From the NCBI RefSeq assembly GCF_014695585.1, contig NZ_JACJON010000058.1, positions 62,001 through 126,000 of the forward strand: a stretch of 64,000 nt of DNA, given 5' to 3'. Positions 25,295 to 34,681 of the stretch are shown one piece after another. Below the pieces are notes generated by a model that was not told where the DNA came from, did no database searches, and saw nothing but the letters and a program-made list of their open reading frames with translations. Position 1 is the first letter of the stretch, and each line of letters starts with the position of its first letter. The stretch is from Microcoleus sp. FACHB-831 (GTDB lineage Bacteria; Cyanobacteriota; Cyanobacteriia; Cyanobacteriales; FACHB-T130). A program made the position numbers and the translations under genes.

Positions 25295-25827
25295 TCTTGT
25301 TGATTCCTCGCTAATGTTGATTGATTGACTGTTAGTGTGAGTGTCACCCACGACCACTTGTTCTATGTTGTAATACCTGGATCGCGGTTTTTGCTCCCTA
25401 GAGCAGCTTAGCGAAGCTACTCTTAGTAGCCAAAGTCTTCCATTTTTCGGGTAAATCCGGCAGTGCCGTCTCCCGACTTTCCTACATACTTGCAGAGCAT
25501 TTCTGTAGTGTAGCTATTGATTTGAAGCTTTTTGCCTACTCTTTCTTTTACCGTACAAAGCGTTTAGCTCTAGCTTTGTAGCGGGTCTAGGACTTACAGG
25601 AGCAGCCCTACCATTATTCAGTCGGTTTTATCCTAAGATATCTCCACCCCCCAAAGGGCGATCGCACTTTAATCCAATCCGCCCTGAATTGCATTAATTT
25701 TACCACGAGCGCCCAGCATCCCATTTCACACCACATCTAGTGTAGTCGCCGAATGACGGGCATATCTTTACACAATTTTGGCTCAAAAGGGGGCTGGCTT
25801 ATTTGTGATCCCCAGTCCCCTTTCGAG
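25295..25827 (-). other. Long rbp-rpsU spacer / rpsU leader
   Basis: This 533-bp stretch has no gene. Near its rpsU-proximal part is an imperfect hairpin at 25400-25423 (AGAG-c-AGCTT, AGCG loop, AAGCT-a-CTCT). A short CGGCA-G-TGCCG inverted repeat lies near 25453. A long leader before rpsU could hold a promoter or a translational control region; I cannot place a promoter. Confidence 0.35.
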
Positions 25828-26145
25828 TCAAAAGCGCCGGGAAGAGAATTTTCCGCCCCCCGGGCCGCCCCGGCTTCCCGCAGGACGGCCCCCACCCCCA
25901 TCTTCACGGGGTTTGGCTTTATTCACTTTCAGGGTGCGGCCCATCCATTCTGCTCCATCTAAAGCTTCAATTGCAGCTTCTTCTTCAGCATCTGTTGCCA
26001 TTTCAACAAACCCAAAGCCACGCATCCGCCCTGTTTCGCGATCCGTAGGCAATTGAACCCGTTTAACGGTTCCGTAGTCTGTAAATACAGATGTGAGGTC
26101 GTCTTGCGTAACTTCGTAGGATAGGTTCCCTACATATATCGACAC
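25828..26145 (-). CDS. rbp: RRM-domain RNA-binding protein (cyanobacterial Rbp)
   Basis: A 105-residue protein with a single RRM. RNP2 is SIYVGNLSYEV at the very start and RNP1 is RGFGFVEM near residue 40, followed by a Gly/Arg-rich tail (GGGGRPAGSRGGPGGG) that ends SSRRF. Cyanobacterial Rbp proteins bind RNA and several are cold-induced. I choose GTG at 26145, directly before SIYVGN and preceded by TTGGAG on the coding strand, over an upstream TTG that adds seven residues not found in the family. Linkage with rpsU 0.5 kb downstream supports the identity. Confidence 0.92.
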   Translation of the reverse strand: MSIYVGNLSYEVTQDDLTSVFTDYGTVKRVQLPTDRETGRMRGFGFVEMATDAEEEAAIEALDGAEWMGRTLKVNKAKPREDGGGGRPAGSRGGPGGGKFSSRRF

Positions 26146-26390
26146 GGAAATAACTCCAACATTCAATATTTTGAGAGACTCAGTTTCGGAGGTTTGCCTG
26201 CCGACACAGATAAATAAACTTGCTGTGCATTAAACAAAGCTTTCCGCCGTTCCAGATTCACGAGCGATATTATAACACAAACTATTTTATTACAATAAAG
26301 TTAGCCTGCCTACTTTGCAGGATTTAACAAAAGTGGCGATCGCTTTCGTGCGCCCGACCGAATAAAAAAAATAACAAATCTGATTTTAAA

Positions 26391-27671
26391 TTACATAATG
26401 TGGCTCAGACAGGAAACATCAGCATCCCCAAAGTGAAGACTCAAAGCCACATTCATATTTTCTAGAGATTTGACTAACCACGGTACACCATCCCTGGCGT
26501 AAGCTTCATAGTGGTTAAAAAGAATTGAAAATCGCTTTTCTAAATAGGGCTTGACTTTGCGGCACAGTAGCACGATTTTCAAAAGCATACCGATTGTGCA
26601 AGTTGCCCCCAGGTTGGTAATCAGATCCACAAACACATAGTGATTCGGTCGCTGCGGACTTTCCACTACTAAGAAGTTCAAAATCTGGCTGCAAGTACGC
26701 ACGATCAGAAATTCGCTGGGTCTTTGACAATCGCTACTTGGCAAAGTGTTCTTCAGTTGGGCATACAATCGGTCATTAAACTGACGTTTGCCATATTCAG
26801 GGTCAATAGAAGATGTCAAGTATTCGTATAAATCCCATTTAAAAGCTCTATACGAGGGTGTCTGGCTAGTGTGGGTAATGAAGCTTTGGGATAAATCCCG
26901 ATAGGTATGGGAGCCTTCGACTTTGCCGACAAATTGCTTGAGAGCAGCACCCAGTTCGCGATCGCTTAGTAAAGTGGGATTATGTACTGGCTGTATAATT
27001 CGCTCAGCTCCGACTGAGGAAGTCTTACGTGACATTTGCGCTCGTCGCACTTGATAAGTCACATACTGAGACAGATCAACTTCAAAATCTCGCTGAATCC
27101 GAGACTGAATTGCCCTGACGGTTTGCTGATGTTCGTAAGAACTATCTTCACTCAGCAGGCAATGTTCGTATAAGTAGGGATACCTGCGAATTAAGCTACC
27201 TAAAGGCTTAGAGCCATTGCCACTCGCCTCTGCCGCTTCAGTCATAACTTGAGCTAGGCGGCGCAGCGTCAGATATTGCTCCGTCTGGTTAAAAATCCTC
27301 ACCAGTTCTCGGAAGCGCCTTGCTGAGCGAGAGCGAACCGTTCCCACGCTTGGAGGATGCTCAAATATATCTACCAAATCGGGGATAGACGCTTGGAGTT
27401 GCGGGTGCATCTGCCAGCGATTAATTAGAATGTGGCAGCAGCGATTGATAATAAACCGAAATTCCTGCTCAGCCTGCTTGGAACTAGCAATCCTCTCCAG
27501 AGCCATCCAAATTTTTGGCTCAGAGTATCCCACTCCATCCATAAATAGCTGACGAAATCGCTCGATCATCCGACTGGGTGACTCTTCTTGTACCCAGTGA
27601 AGCAGATGCTCGTAAAGCTGCTGCTCTTCAATGCTAGTTTGTCGATGGTAACAGTCTGTCCAGGTAGTCAC
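26391..27671 (-). CDS. Conserved cyanobacterial protein of unknown function
   Basis: A 426-residue, mostly helical soluble protein starting at a GTG (MTTWTDCYHRQ). I recognise no domain. Visible features are an acidic/aromatic N-terminus (EEQQLYEHLLHWVQEESPS), a repeated RRFRELVRIFNQTEQYLTLR-type helical stretch, two Cys close together (FIINRCCHIL), and a hydrophobic segment near residue 360 (FVDLITNLGATCTIGMLLKI) that may be a buried helix rather than a membrane span. It stands alone, with 433 bp upstream leading to divergent murF. The size and the absence of repeats argue for a real gene, since frame and codon use match the neighbours. Confidence 0.72.
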   Translation of the reverse strand: MTTWTDCYHRQTSIEEQQLYEHLLHWVQEESPSRMIERFRQLFMDGVGYSEPKIWMALERIASSKQAEQEFRFIINRCCHILINRWQMHPQLQASIPDLVDIFEHPPSVGTVRSRSARRFRELVRIFNQTEQYLTLRRLAQVMTEAAEASGNGSKPLGSLIRRYPYLYEHCLLSEDSSYEHQQTVRAIQSRIQRDFEVDLSQYVTYQVRRAQMSRKTSSVGAERIIQPVHNPTLLSDRELGAALKQFVGKVEGSHTYRDLSQSFITHTSQTPSYRAFKWDLYEYLTSSIDPEYGKRQFNDRLYAQLKNTLPSSDCQRPSEFLIVRTCSQILNFLVVESPQRPNHYVFVDLITNLGATCTIGMLLKIVLLCRKVKPYLEKRFSILFNHYEAYARDGVPWLVKSLENMNVALSLHFGDADVSCLSHIM

Positions 27672-28104
27672 GTCAAGAAAGCCCCCCTACGTGCAAATGT
27701 TAGGGCTAAGTGTATATTAGTTCCGTTAAGTCAGTGTAAATTGCAAATTGAACTGTGATGTAGTAGACGCTAGATAACAAGAGGCACTCTAGACAAAACC
27801 CTGATTTTGGGGGCTATACTCTATACTCCTATAAGCTAAGAGATTTTCGCCCAATTAGAGCATATCTTGACTAACTCTTTAAATGGCTCAGCAAATTTGC
27901 GGCAATATTGTGAATTTTTTGTGAAGTAAGTGTATAGTTTCGGCAAAGCATCACGTTAACCTCTCAAAAATCTATATCTACGGTAGGTAGACCCAATAGT
28001 GGCTGAATGTGATGTAAGTCACTGATAAAGATGCCTATTTTGTTGTGGTGCTGGGATTGGTGCATGATTAGGATTAATCTCATTGAAGTTTGAATTTAAG
28101 CTGT
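27672..28104. other. Divergent intergenic region upstream of murF
   Basis: This 433-bp stretch holds no recognisable gene. A CRP-like palindrome at 28008-28023 is listed separately. The rest is AT-rich with scattered T-runs and no clear terminator. Confidence 0.35.
28008..28023. promoter_or_regulatory. Candidate CRP (cAMP receptor) binding site
   Basis: TGTGATGTAAGTCACT matches the TGTGA-N6-TCACA consensus in nine of ten defined positions, including both arms' central bases. It is ~82 bp upstream of the murF start. The window also encodes an adenylate cyclase and a Crp/Fnr-type regulator, so a cAMP-linked use is possible but unproven. Confidence 0.4.
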
Positions 28105-29460
28105 ATGTCTTTTCACGTCCTCCTCTCGCAACTGGCTGAAATTATAGCGGCAGGGTCTGTAAACTTATCTGACGATCTCTTAGCGGCAGCTGTTGCAGGG
28201 ATTACAACCGACACACGGACTCTAAAGGCGGGAGAAGTGTTTGTGGCACTGCGTGGAGAGAAGTTTGATGGACATGAATTTGTGGAAACTGCCTTGAGAA
28301 AAGGTGCGATTGCTGTCATTACAGACTACAAAATGCCTGGGGCTATTCCGCAATTACACGTAAAAGACACGTTGACAGCATATCAGGCGATCGCTCGGTG
28401 GTGGCGCTCGCAATTTAAAATACCAGTAATTGGCATAACTGGCTCCTGCGGTAAAACTACTACTAAAGAATTAGTCTCGGCAGTTTTGTCCTCTACCAAA
28501 GGGAATATTCATAAAACTTTATTCAATTACAACAATGAAATTGGCGTTCCCAAAACTTTGTTAGAAATGTCACCGATTCATGACTATGCCGTAATTGAAA
28601 TGGCAATGCGGGCAAAAGGTGAAATTGCGCTGTTAACACAGATTGCGTGTCCGACAATTGGGGTAATTACTAATGTGGGTACAGCCCATATTGGGCGGCT
28701 GGGTTCAAAAGAAGCGATCGCACAAGCAAAATGTGAATTACTCGCCGAAATGCCCTCCAGCAGTATCGCTGTTCTTAACCACGACGATCGCCGCCTAATG
28801 GAAACAGCAGCCGGGGTTTGGCAAGGGCAAACCATCACCTACGGTTTAGAAGGCGGAGACGTGCGTGGCGAGTTAATTGATAACGAGACATTATTGGTTG
28901 AGGGGATGCGGCTACCTTTACCGCTACCGGGGCGACACAATGCGTCTAATTTCTTAGCAGCCTTAGCGGTGGCTAAAATTCTCCAAGTAGACTGGACACC
29001 GTTTAAGGCTGGTTTGGCGGTTAATTTGCCTTCTGGGAGGGCGCAGCGCTACAATTTGCCCAACGACGTTGTAATTCTCGATGAAACTTACAATGCTGGC
29101 TTAGAATCTATGTTGGCAGCGCTGCAATTGTTGGCAGAGACACCGGGGAAAAGGCATATTGCAGTTTTGGGTACGATGAAGGAATTGGGAGAGCAAAGTC
29201 CCGAATTTCACTTCGCAGTTGGAGAGGCGGCGCGAAAGCTCAATCTCGACGGGTTGCTGATTTTGGTAGACGATAAAGAAGCAGAAGCGATCGCGCTTGG
29301 TGCTGCACCTTTACCAGCAGAGTGCTTTACAACACATCAAGCTATTGTAGACCGTTTAAAAGAAATGGTAGAAGAAAGCGATCGCATCCTCTTCAAAGCC
29401 TCCCATTCCGTAGCACTCGATCGAGTTGTGAATCAGTTTCGTGCTGAATTTACTGCCTAA
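28105..29460 (+). CDS. murF: UDP-N-acetylmuramoyl-tripeptide--D-alanyl-D-alanine ligase
   Basis: MurF adds D-Ala-D-Ala to UDP-MurNAc-tripeptide, the last cytoplasmic ATP-dependent ligase step of peptidoglycan precursor synthesis. The ATG at 28105 (MSFHVLLSQLAEII) gives 451 residues. The P-loop GITGSCGKTTTKELVS lies at ~110-125, the Mur-ligase central motif YNNEIGVPKTLLEM at ~140 and NVGTAHIGRLGSKEAIAQAK at ~195. The ligase C-terminal domain includes DETYNAGLESMLAAL. No damage is seen. Upstream is a candidate CRP site and the 433-bp divergent region shared with an unknown gene. Confidence 0.95.
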   Translation: MSFHVLLSQLAEIIAAGSVNLSDDLLAAAVAGITTDTRTLKAGEVFVALRGEKFDGHEFVETALRKGAIAVITDYKMPGAIPQLHVKDTLTAYQAIARWWRSQFKIPVIGITGSCGKTTTKELVSAVLSSTKGNIHKTLFNYNNEIGVPKTLLEMSPIHDYAVIEMAMRAKGEIALLTQIACPTIGVITNVGTAHIGRLGSKEAIAQAKCELLAEMPSSSIAVLNHDDRRLMETAAGVWQGQTITYGLEGGDVRGELIDNETLLVEGMRLPLPLPGRHNASNFLAALAVAKILQVDWTPFKAGLAVNLPSGRAQRYNLPNDVVILDETYNAGLESMLAALQLLAETPGKRHIAVLGTMKELGEQSPEFHFAVGEAARKLNLDGLLILVDDKEAEAIALGAAPLPAECFTTHQAIVDRLKEMVEESDRILFKASHSVALDRVVNQFRAEFTA

Positions 29461-29533
29461 TTAATATCATCCACCAAAATACCGTAAGAACACCCACAAG
29501 GGGTATCCGTCCCAAGCAAGGAGTCAATCCAAA

Positions 29534-30093
29534 GTGGCTAAGAAATTAGATCAAATCATTGTGGTTGATATTGAATCAACTTGCTGGGAAAAAAAACCAC
29601 CAGAAGGCCAAGAAAGCGAAATCATCGAAATTGGTATTTGTCCGCTTGATGTCCCTTCTGGAGAAAGACTGGAAAAAGAAAGTATACTCGTGAAACCCGA
29701 ACGCTCCCAAATAAGTGAATTTTGCACCAATTTAACAACTTTAACCCAAGAGCAAGTTAATCAAGGAGTACCCTTTGCAGAGGCTTGTTCAATTCTAAAA
29801 AAAAATACCTAACTCAGCAGCGAGTTTGGGCAAGCTACGGGGACTACGATAGAAACCAATTTCAAAAACAGTGCCAATCTCATTCTATAAAATATCCTTT
29901 TGGCTCCAGACACATCAATGTAAAAACACTTTTTAGCCTTATTCATACCTTGCCTGAAGAAGTAGGAATGGACATGGCCTTAGAAATATTGAAATTACCC
30001 CTTGAAGGAACTCATCATAGAGGAGGCGATGATGCTTGGAATATAGCCGCTATCTTGTCAAGATTAGTATTACAAAGAAGAAATGTTAATTAG
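29534..30093 (+). pseudogene. DEDDh-family 3'-5' exonuclease, frameshifted in a poly-A tract
   Basis: The first part (from GTG 29534) begins MAKKLDQIIVVDIESTCW with the exonuclease I motif DIE. It breaks off at 29810 in the run A9 at 29797-29805. The second part continues in another frame as KKYLTQQRVWASYGDYDRN and ends with HHRGGDDAWNIAAI, containing the DEDDh His and Asp. Ten A residues instead of nine would join the halves into a ~186-residue enzyme of the KapD/ERI1-like group. The frameshift may be real, a homopolymer error, or tolerated through polymerase slippage on the A tract. AAGGAG at 29517-29522 precedes the GTG at a workable distance. Confidence 0.82.
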
Positions 30094-30126
30094 CATTTTA
30101 ATACACCACATTTAAAGAGTGAATTC

Positions 30127-30245
30127 TCGTTCCCAGACTGAGCCTGGGAACGCCGATATGGAGGTAGAGCCTCCAACAACGTTTCAAAAAACACAGACAT
30201 GAGGCAGAACCTCATATATAGCGTTCCCAGGCTCAGTATAGGAAC
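30127..30245. repeat. Interspersed palindromic repeat, copy 2
   Basis: Four hairpins lie in series: GTTCCCAG...CTGGGAAC at 30129-30151, GGAGG-TAGAG-CCTCC at 30160-30174, TGAGG-CAGAA-CCTCA at 30200-30214, and a second GTTCCCAG-type arm at 30223-30245. The first and last are roughly inverted relative to each other, giving the whole block mirror symmetry. The same modules occur at 5693-5840. The block starts ~30 bp after the frameshifted exonuclease. Confidence 0.75.
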
Positions 30246-30262
30246 AAAAATAGACGATATAA

Positions 30263-30376
30263 GAAATCATAGGCATAATAGCATTTGATCCATTACAAAG
30301 CACTGCACCCGGTTGGGCTATCTGGGTGAAAATAGATAAAGTCCAAAGTTGCCAGCTGTCTATTATGGATGGCTAA
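30263..30376 (+). pseudogene. Short coding-like remnant, no start codon
   Basis: Between a TAA at 30260-30262 and a TAA at 30374-30376, one frame reads FDPLQSTAPGWAIWVKIDKV and then QSCQLSIMDG. It has a protein-like composition but no ATG, GTG or TTG near its beginning. It lies directly after the palindromic repeat, which may have replaced its 5' part. No family is recognised. Confidence 0.3.
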
Positions 30377-30396
30377 TAACTAATAACCAATGACTA

Positions 30397-31398
30397 ATGA
30401 CTAAGAAAATTATTTGTCTGCTTTTAACCTTGCTGCTCGTAGCCTGCGGTACAACTGCAAGCGACATTACAGGAACCGCCCAAGTGAAACCGGGTGCTTT
30501 TAAGGTAGCGGCGATTTTTCCCGGAGCTGTGGATGACAAAGCTTGGAATCAATCAGGTTATGAAGGATTAAAGCTAATTGAAAAAGAACTTGGCGCTGAG
30601 GTGGCTTATGCTGACAGTGTGCCAGGAGCCGATGCTGAAAAACTTTTTCGTCAATATGCTAAAAAAGGTTTTGATTTTATCATCGGTCATGGTGGGGAAT
30701 ATATCGCAACAGCTAAAGTCGTATCCGCAGAATTTCCGCGCAATAAATTTGCGGTTATGAGTAGTGATGCTGGCAACAATAAAAATTTTGGCGCTTTGGC
30801 GTTTCGGGCTGGGGAATTAGGGTATTTAACAGGAGTGGTAGCAGCGCTGAAAACACAAACTAATAAAGTTGCTTACATTGGCGGTCAAAAATATGCAAGT
30901 TTGGAAGAGGAAGCTACCTTATTTGAACGAGGTGTCAAGCAAATTAACCCCTCAGTCCAAGTATTCATCGATTGGGTGGGAAGTTGGACAGATGCAGACA
31001 AAGCCAGCAAAATTTCCCAAAAGCTAGTGGCGGCAGGCGTTGATATCATAACGGTCAATGCTGATACTGCTTATAAAGGTGTTATAAAAGTTGTTGCTGA
31101 AAATAAAGGAGTTTATGCTATTAGATGGAATCATGCCATTCCTGGGCTTCCAGAGCAACAAAAACCACCCCCAAAAATTATTTTAACTAATGCCATGCAG
31201 CAGGTTCCTATGGTAATGCTCGAAGGAGCAACTTTGGTAGAGCAAGGGCGTTGGGAGGGCAAGCAGTATAAATTTGGGTTGCAAGAGGAAATCCAAGATT
31301 TGACTCCTTTCTATGGTTCGCTCACTCCAGAACAAGAAGAATTTATAAACTCCCTGAAGGAAGACATTATTACAGGAAAAATCGATGCTACACATTAG
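30397..31398 (+). CDS. BMP-family substrate-binding lipoprotein (BmpA/PnrA type)
   Basis: A 333-residue lipoprotein: an N-terminal hydrophobic signal ending in the lipobox LVAC (Cys17), then a periplasmic-binding-protein fold of the BMP family. Blocks are AAIFPGAVDDKAWNQSGYEG, YAKKGFDFIIGHGGEY, NFGALAFRAGELGYLTGVV and AYIGGQKYASLEEE. The family binds purine nucleosides or related small molecules and normally partners ABC permeases and an ATPase, none of which are present here. Instead it is 63 bp upstream of a Cache sensor kinase on the same strand. An extracytoplasmic sensing role beside that kinase is plausible. Confidence 0.88.
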   Translation: MTKKIICLLLTLLLVACGTTASDITGTAQVKPGAFKVAAIFPGAVDDKAWNQSGYEGLKLIEKELGAEVAYADSVPGADAEKLFRQYAKKGFDFIIGHGGEYIATAKVVSAEFPRNKFAVMSSDAGNNKNFGALAFRAGELGYLTGVVAALKTQTNKVAYIGGQKYASLEEEATLFERGVKQINPSVQVFIDWVGSWTDADKASKISQKLVAAGVDIITVNADTAYKGVIKVVAENKGVYAIRWNHAIPGLPEQQKPPPKIILTNAMQQVPMVMLEGATLVEQGRWEGKQYKFGLQEEIQDLTPFYGSLTPEQEEFINSLKEDIITGKIDATH

Positions 31399-31461
31399 TT
31401 ATTAGCCATTACTTAAATTTAAAGGAATTAGTGGGTGAAAGAGATTTCTAAAGGAGGCACG

Positions 31462-34400
31462 ATGAACCAACAAAATAAAGGCAGTGGTTCACGGCTAGGG
31501 GCAAGTCATGAGTTGCCTCTACGAATGGATAGGGCTTCGCCACTTTCTGGTTTTTTTTCTATTGCTAATCAACTTAGATATGGTTTGGTACTGCTAGTAG
31601 TTTTAGCTTTATTAATTACGTCGGGAATGTTAATTTCTCTGAGCTTCCAGGCTCAAATAGAACAGGTAGAAGTCGCCCAGCAAGAGCGAAGTTTGGTAGC
31701 TGCTGGCGAGATTAATGCTTACTTGGATGACTTGCAGCGTAAACTGAGCTACCTTGCTAGAGTGCAAGGCTTGACGGATTTTTCACCGGAAATTCAGCAA
31801 CCTTTGTTGGAAGCGCTGACGCGCCATAATAGTGCTTATGAAAAAGTGGCGATTTTCAATAAACGTGGTGAGGTTGTTTCTGAGTATTCTCCTTATGATG
31901 ATTCAAAATTCTCTCACCCGGACGATTACCGCTCATTTGGGCGGGCTTTTAAACAAAAAGAAGACATTGTTAGTCCAGTTAGAATGGACGCTGATACAAA
32001 ACTTCCAGTTGTTACCTTAGCGTTACCAATTCGCAACCAGCAGGATGTAGTAGATGGCGTTTTGATGGCGCGGATTAATTTAAACTTTCTCTGGTTCATT
32101 GTATCTCAGATCGATGTTGGTAAAACTGGTTACACTTATGTAATTGATAACCGCAAGTATTTAATTGCCGAAAAAGGGATAGCACCTAATAATTATAAGT
32201 TGCACGATATTTCAAACTACACTTTTATCAAAAGATTAACAAAATTGAAGGGTGCGAAAACCCTAAAGAATTATCAGGGGTTAAAAGGGGTGGAAGTGGT
32301 GGGCGCGATCGCGCCCATTCGCAGTGTACGCTGGAAGGTGGTGGTAGAACTTCCTACGGCTGAAGCTTACGCTCCTGTGCAGAGAATGCTTTTCGTGATG
32401 GGTATAGCCTTGAGCGTGGCGATGCTGGTTGCGGCTGAGTTAGGTTGGTTCTTCTCTCGGCAAATTGTATCACCTTTGCAGCGTTTGACGCAGGCAGCAG
32501 CCAAAATTAGCGCGGGAAATTTGGATACCCAGGTGACAGTTAACCGTCACAACGAAATGGGGGTATTAGCAACAACTTTTAATGAAATGACCGCTCAGCT
32601 GCGCGGACTGATTAAAGAGTTGCGTAAGGAGCGAAATTTTGTTTCCGCAATTCTAGATACAGCGGGTGCTTTGATGATTGTGGTTGATAGACAAGGGCGA
32701 ATTATTCGGTTTAATACGGCTTGTGAAGAAATAACTGATTACTCGTTTGCAGAGGTGAAAGATCAACCTTTTTGGGATATTTTTCTAATTCCAGAGGAAG
32801 CAAAATCTATTAAAGATATTTTCGCTCAGTTGCACACTGGTAAGTTTCCCAAAACCTACGATAATTATTGGACTACGAGGGATGGAAGGCAGCGGCTAAT
32901 TAGTTGGTCAACTACTGTTTTACTCGATGCTGATGGTTCAATTAAGTATATGATTGGCACCGGAATTGACATTACTGAACGTAAACGCGCGGAAGAGGCG
33001 CTGTTACTTTCAGAAGAAAAGTTTTCTAAAGCTTTTCTTTCTAGTCCAGATTCGATTGCTATCAGTACGATCAAAGATGGACGCTATGTAGAAATTAATG
33101 AAAGTCTTTTACGAACGACTGGTTACACTCGTGAAGAGCTAATTGGACATACCGCCATTGAATTAAATATATGGAACAATCCGGAAGACCGTCTTAAGAT
33201 GATAGATATGTTGCAAGAGGCGGGAAATATTCGCAATTTAGAATGTGAGTTTCGCAAGAAGTCTGGAGAAGTGGCTATAGGTTTACTCTCAGCAGAAGTT
33301 ATCAATTTTGGCGGTGAATTATGCGTGCTGGCTGTTGTTAACGACATCACCGAGCGCAAAGCTGCGGACGCGCAACTACGCGACGCTTTAGAACGCGATC
33401 GCTTACTTGGTGTCATTGCTCTGCGGATTCGTCAATCCCTCGATCTCCAGCAAATTTTAGATACTACTGTCAGCGAAGTCCGAAATTTTCTTTCAGCAGA
33501 TCGGGTTTTTATCAGTCGCATCTATGACGATTTTCAGGTTGTTGCTGAGTCGGTTATTCCGCCGTGGCGACCTATTCAAGAATGGACTCCCAAAAATGAA
33601 GAACATTATCAAGCAATTAGGAAAGTTTTTGAAAATAAATCCGTCCATGTTGTTAAAGATACCTCTCAAATAGAGATTTCTTCAGTCGTTGCTGAGGATT
33701 TCAATAATTATCAAATCAGAGCTTTCTTGGCTGTACCAATTATTCTGGATGAGGAACCTTGGGGACTGTTGATAGTCGATCAATGTACGTCACCGCGTGA
33801 TTGGCAGCAATCTGAAATTGATTTGCTATCATCATTGGGAACGCAAGTAACTATAGCTATTAAACAAGCAAAACTCTACCAAGAGGTACAGGAGCTAAAT
33901 GCTCGGTTAGAACGTAAAGTGGAGGAACGTACTGCTCAACTTTCTCAAAAAATGCAGGAACTAAAAGAGCTAAATGAACTAAAAGATGAGTTTTTACACG
34001 CAGTTTCTCACGATTTGCGTACCCCGATTATGGGTATGTCTTTAGTTGTAAATAATTTATTAAATAAATCAGGGGAAACAATCCCGATTTCTCGCTCAAT
34101 TTTAGAGCGAATGATCCAGAGTAGCGATCGCCAACTGAGTTTGATTAACTCTCTCCTCGAAACCCACTCCAGCGAAGTTCGAGGTGTTATCCTCAATTAC
34201 CAGCTAGTACAACTGGGTACGCTAACTTCAGCGATCGCTCAAGATATGGAACCACTGCTCCTGAAAAATCAAGCTACCCTGAACAACTTAGTTCCAGCTT
34301 CTTTACCAGGCGTGACAGCAGATCCATTGCAGCTGAGACGAGTATTTGAAAATCTGCTCACCAATGCCCTAAATCATAACCCACCCGGACTCATTCTCAC

Positions 34401-34674
34401 CCTGCAAGCCACAGTTGAGGAAGAAATGGTTCATTGCACCGTTGCGGATAACGGCGTGGGAATGAACCCCGAAGCGTGCGATCACCTGTTCGAGCGTTAT
34501 GTTCGCGGTTCCCGCGCCCGTTCAACTGGCATCGGTCTAGGGTTATATCTTTGTCGGCAAATCATCACAGCTCATGGCGGACAAATTGGTGCTATTAGCG
34601 CCCCCGGAGCCGGAGCAACTTTTTGGTTCACATTACCCCTGTTCGCGTCTCCTACTGAAGAAGTAGGTAATTAG
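31462..34674 (+). CDS. Cache-HAMP-PAS-PAS-GAF sensor histidine kinase
   Basis: I take ATG 31462, preceded by a near-perfect AAAGGAGG four bases earlier, rather than GTG 31435, giving ~1070 residues. Order: TM1 (~35-60), an extracytoplasmic Cache-like region (~60-300; FNKRGEVVSEYSPYD, GKTGYTYVIDNRKY), TM2 (MLFVMGIALSVAMLVAAE), HAMP (~330-385), PAS (~400-515), PAS (~520-640), GAF (~655-820), HisKA with HAVSHDLRTPIMG (phospho-His H850) and HATPase (N-box NLLTNALNHN, G1 DNGVGM, G2 STGIGLGLYL). The kinase domain is complete. The extracytoplasmic part probably senses a small ligand, maybe via the upstream BMP lipoprotein. No receiver domain; the partner regulator is not obvious nearby. Confidence 0.9.
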   Translation: MNQQNKGSGSRLGASHELPLRMDRASPLSGFFSIANQLRYGLVLLVVLALLITSGMLISLSFQAQIEQVEVAQQERSLVAAGEINAYLDDLQRKLSYLARVQGLTDFSPEIQQPLLEALTRHNSAYEKVAIFNKRGEVVSEYSPYDDSKFSHPDDYRSFGRAFKQKEDIVSPVRMDADTKLPVVTLALPIRNQQDVVDGVLMARINLNFLWFIVSQIDVGKTGYTYVIDNRKYLIAEKGIAPNNYKLHDISNYTFIKRLTKLKGAKTLKNYQGLKGVEVVGAIAPIRSVRWKVVVELPTAEAYAPVQRMLFVMGIALSVAMLVAAELGWFFSRQIVSPLQRLTQAAAKISAGNLDTQVTVNRHNEMGVLATTFNEMTAQLRGLIKELRKERNFVSAILDTAGALMIVVDRQGRIIRFNTACEEITDYSFAEVKDQPFWDIFLIPEEAKSIKDIFAQLHTGKFPKTYDNYWTTRDGRQRLISWSTTVLLDADGSIKYMIGTGIDITERKRAEEALLLSEEKFSKAFLSSPDSIAISTIKDGRYVEINESLLRTTGYTREELIGHTAIELNIWNNPEDRLKMIDMLQEAGNIRNLECEFRKKSGEVAIGLLSAEVINFGGELCVLAVVNDITERKAADAQLRDALERDRLLGVIALRIRQSLDLQQILDTTVSEVRNFLSADRVFISRIYDDFQVVAESVIPPWRPIQEWTPKNEEHYQAIRKVFENKSVHVVKDTSQIEISSVVAEDFNNYQIRAFLAVPIILDEEPWGLLIVDQCTSPRDWQQSEIDLLSSLGTQVTIAIKQAKLYQEVQELNARLERKVEERTAQLSQKMQELKELNELKDEFLHAVSHDLRTPIMGMSLVVNNLLNKSGETIPISRSILERMIQSSDRQLSLINSLLETHSSEVRGVILNYQLVQLGTLTSAIAQDMEPLLLKNQATLNNLVPASLPGVTADPLQLRRVFENLLTNALNHNPPGLILTLQATVEEEMVHCTVADNGVGMNPEACDHLFERYVRGSRARSTGIGLGLYLCRQIITAHGGQIGAISAPGAGATFWFTLPLFASPTEEVGN

Positions 34675-34681
34675 TAGGGGC

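Noticed and set aside
25131-26056. Small + strand open frames in the rpsU/rbp region
   Set aside because: They are antisense to rpsU and rbp or lie in the spacer, and show no family resemblance.
31435-31461. GTG start of the Cache kinase
   Set aside because: The strong AAAGGAGG site lies after this GTG and serves ATG 31462.
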